From the NCBI GenBank assembly GCA_963920705.1, contig CAWUCO010000268.1:3162001-3226000 (forward strand): 64,000 nucleotides of DNA, in the 5' to 3' direction. The notes under the pieces are model-generated. The model did not search any database. It saw only the letters and a list, made by a program, of their open reading frames with translations, and was not told where the DNA came from. The position numbers were made by a program, and so were the translations under genes. This stretch comes from Odiellus spinosus. Its lineage: Eukaryota > Arthropoda > Arachnida > Opiliones > Phalangiidae. Positions 63,946 to 64,000 of this stretch are shown here, in pieces (the first letter of the stretch is position 1; the number at the start of each line of letters is the position of its first letter).

Positions 63946-64000
63946 ACAAAACCAAAGTCATTCGAAAGAGCAATTAATGGACAGTCTAAATAACAAGAGT
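63946..64000. repeat. Partial monomer at the window end
   Basis: These 55 bp begin another unit with the TAGACAAAACC flank and ACAAGAG, so it is R class. In copy 1 the C D pair at the matching place (40974-41739) is followed by an N unit. Here the R indicates a further turn of the 5-unit series R B T C D (62031-63945). The array continues beyond the window. Confidence 0.85.

Larger units (their letters stand above)
1..64000. repeat. 383-bp satellite array, 167 full units plus a partial one
   Basis: The whole window is a head-to-tail array of one AT-rich unit. Starting each unit at ACAAAACC, I count 149 units of 383 bp, 17 of 382 bp and one of 384 bp, then 55 bp of another. The units differ by scattered substitutions and a handful of one-base indels. 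All 382-bp units trace to four deletion types: GTGGTCTAATTTTG (units 4598, 5746, 14171, 17234); TTTTTTAATTGG (18382); GAGTATCTT (21828, 34083, 36380, 41740, 44037, 47866, 50163, 57055, 58586); and AAGTTTGTGACC (37528, 51311, 59734). Nothing interrupts the array and no flank is reached. Long homogeneous arrays of this kind are typical of eukaryotic centromeric or pericentromeric heterochromatin; that placement is inference. The family is not one I recognise. Confidence 0.97.

Noticed and set aside
1..64000. CRISPR array or phage-type direct repeats
   Set aside because: There are no unique spacers. The full 383-bp unit repeats, with variation spread along it rather than confined to spacers.
1..64000. 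Assignment to a named satellite family, for example beetle satellites of similar length and AT content
   Set aside because: Length and AT content alone are not diagnostic and I do not recognise the sequence. A database search of the 383-bp consensus would be needed.
1..64000. tRNA, rRNA, small-RNA genes or transposon insertions within the array
   Set aside because: Every stretch of the window can be assigned to a satellite unit of 382-384 bp, so there is no room for an inserted element.
34083..64000. HOR copies as an assembly artefact
   Set aside because: The copies differ by private bases, one-base deletions and hybrid units at definite places, which argues against simple duplicated contigs. 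I cannot exclude local collapse or expansion without reads.

Overview
The window is one uninterrupted tandem satellite array. I can place 167 complete head-to-tail monomers plus a 55-bp start of a 168th, with no unique DNA, gene, RNA gene or transposon between them. With the unit starting at ACAAAACC (position 1), 149 monomers are exactly 383 bp, 17 are 382 bp and one (at 3065) is 384 bp. These sum to 63,945 bp, so the last partial unit starts at 63946. GC is about 27% (105 of 383 bases, counted by hand in the unit at 384). Both window edges lie inside the array. A homogeneous megasatellite of this kind points to centromeric or pericentromeric heterochromatin of an AT-rich eukaryote. I do not recognise the species or the satellite family.

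Each monomer is built as a long imperfect inverted repeat. A left arm of about 125 bp (378-502 in the second unit) is nearly the reverse complement of a right arm of about 124 bp (533-656), around a 30-bp spacer. The remaining linker of about 104 bp holds three shorter inverted repeats. Either strand, as DNA or as transcript, could fold into a long hairpin once per 383 bp.

Monomers fall into recurring classes. In 5' flank plus body order they are: T (TACACAAAACC, ACAAGAG, CCATAC); R (as T but TAGACAAAACC); N (as R but AATATCAAG); G (as R but ATTATAAAA and CTTGGTTTTT); B (TTTTAAAATTTAGAC flank, GAAATCATAG, GGCTAT, CTTGATTTTCAG); B' (as B but GCAATTTAG flank and AAAGCGC); C (ATAAATCATAG, GATGCTTTTT, CTCTAG); D (as C but GAAATCATAG and CGCATTTTCC); E (AAAGATCAA, TGCCCAT); F (CAAATTTAAG, CCATATTTTTC). 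B, D and F carry the tail GTGACC / AAGCG / TTGGTCAC. T, R, N and G carry GTGTCC / AAGTG / TTTGTCAC.

Layout: 1-18763 is an older, more mixed half with the TTTGTCAC or AATTGTCAC tail and short local duplications of 3 to 8 monomers. The TTGGTCAC tail first appears at the end of the unit at 18382. From there to 64000 the array is organised in higher-order repeats (HORs). There is a 20-monomer block at 23359-31018 whose first 8 monomers recur at 31019-34082. A 20-monomer HOR at 34083-41739 is followed by a 16-monomer deletion derivative (41740-47865), a 19-monomer rearranged copy (47866-55139) and a further rearranged stretch (55140-64000). Several hybrid monomers mark single unequal-crossover junctions. 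No protein-coding gene is supported: the short open frames that recur are by-products of the repeat.
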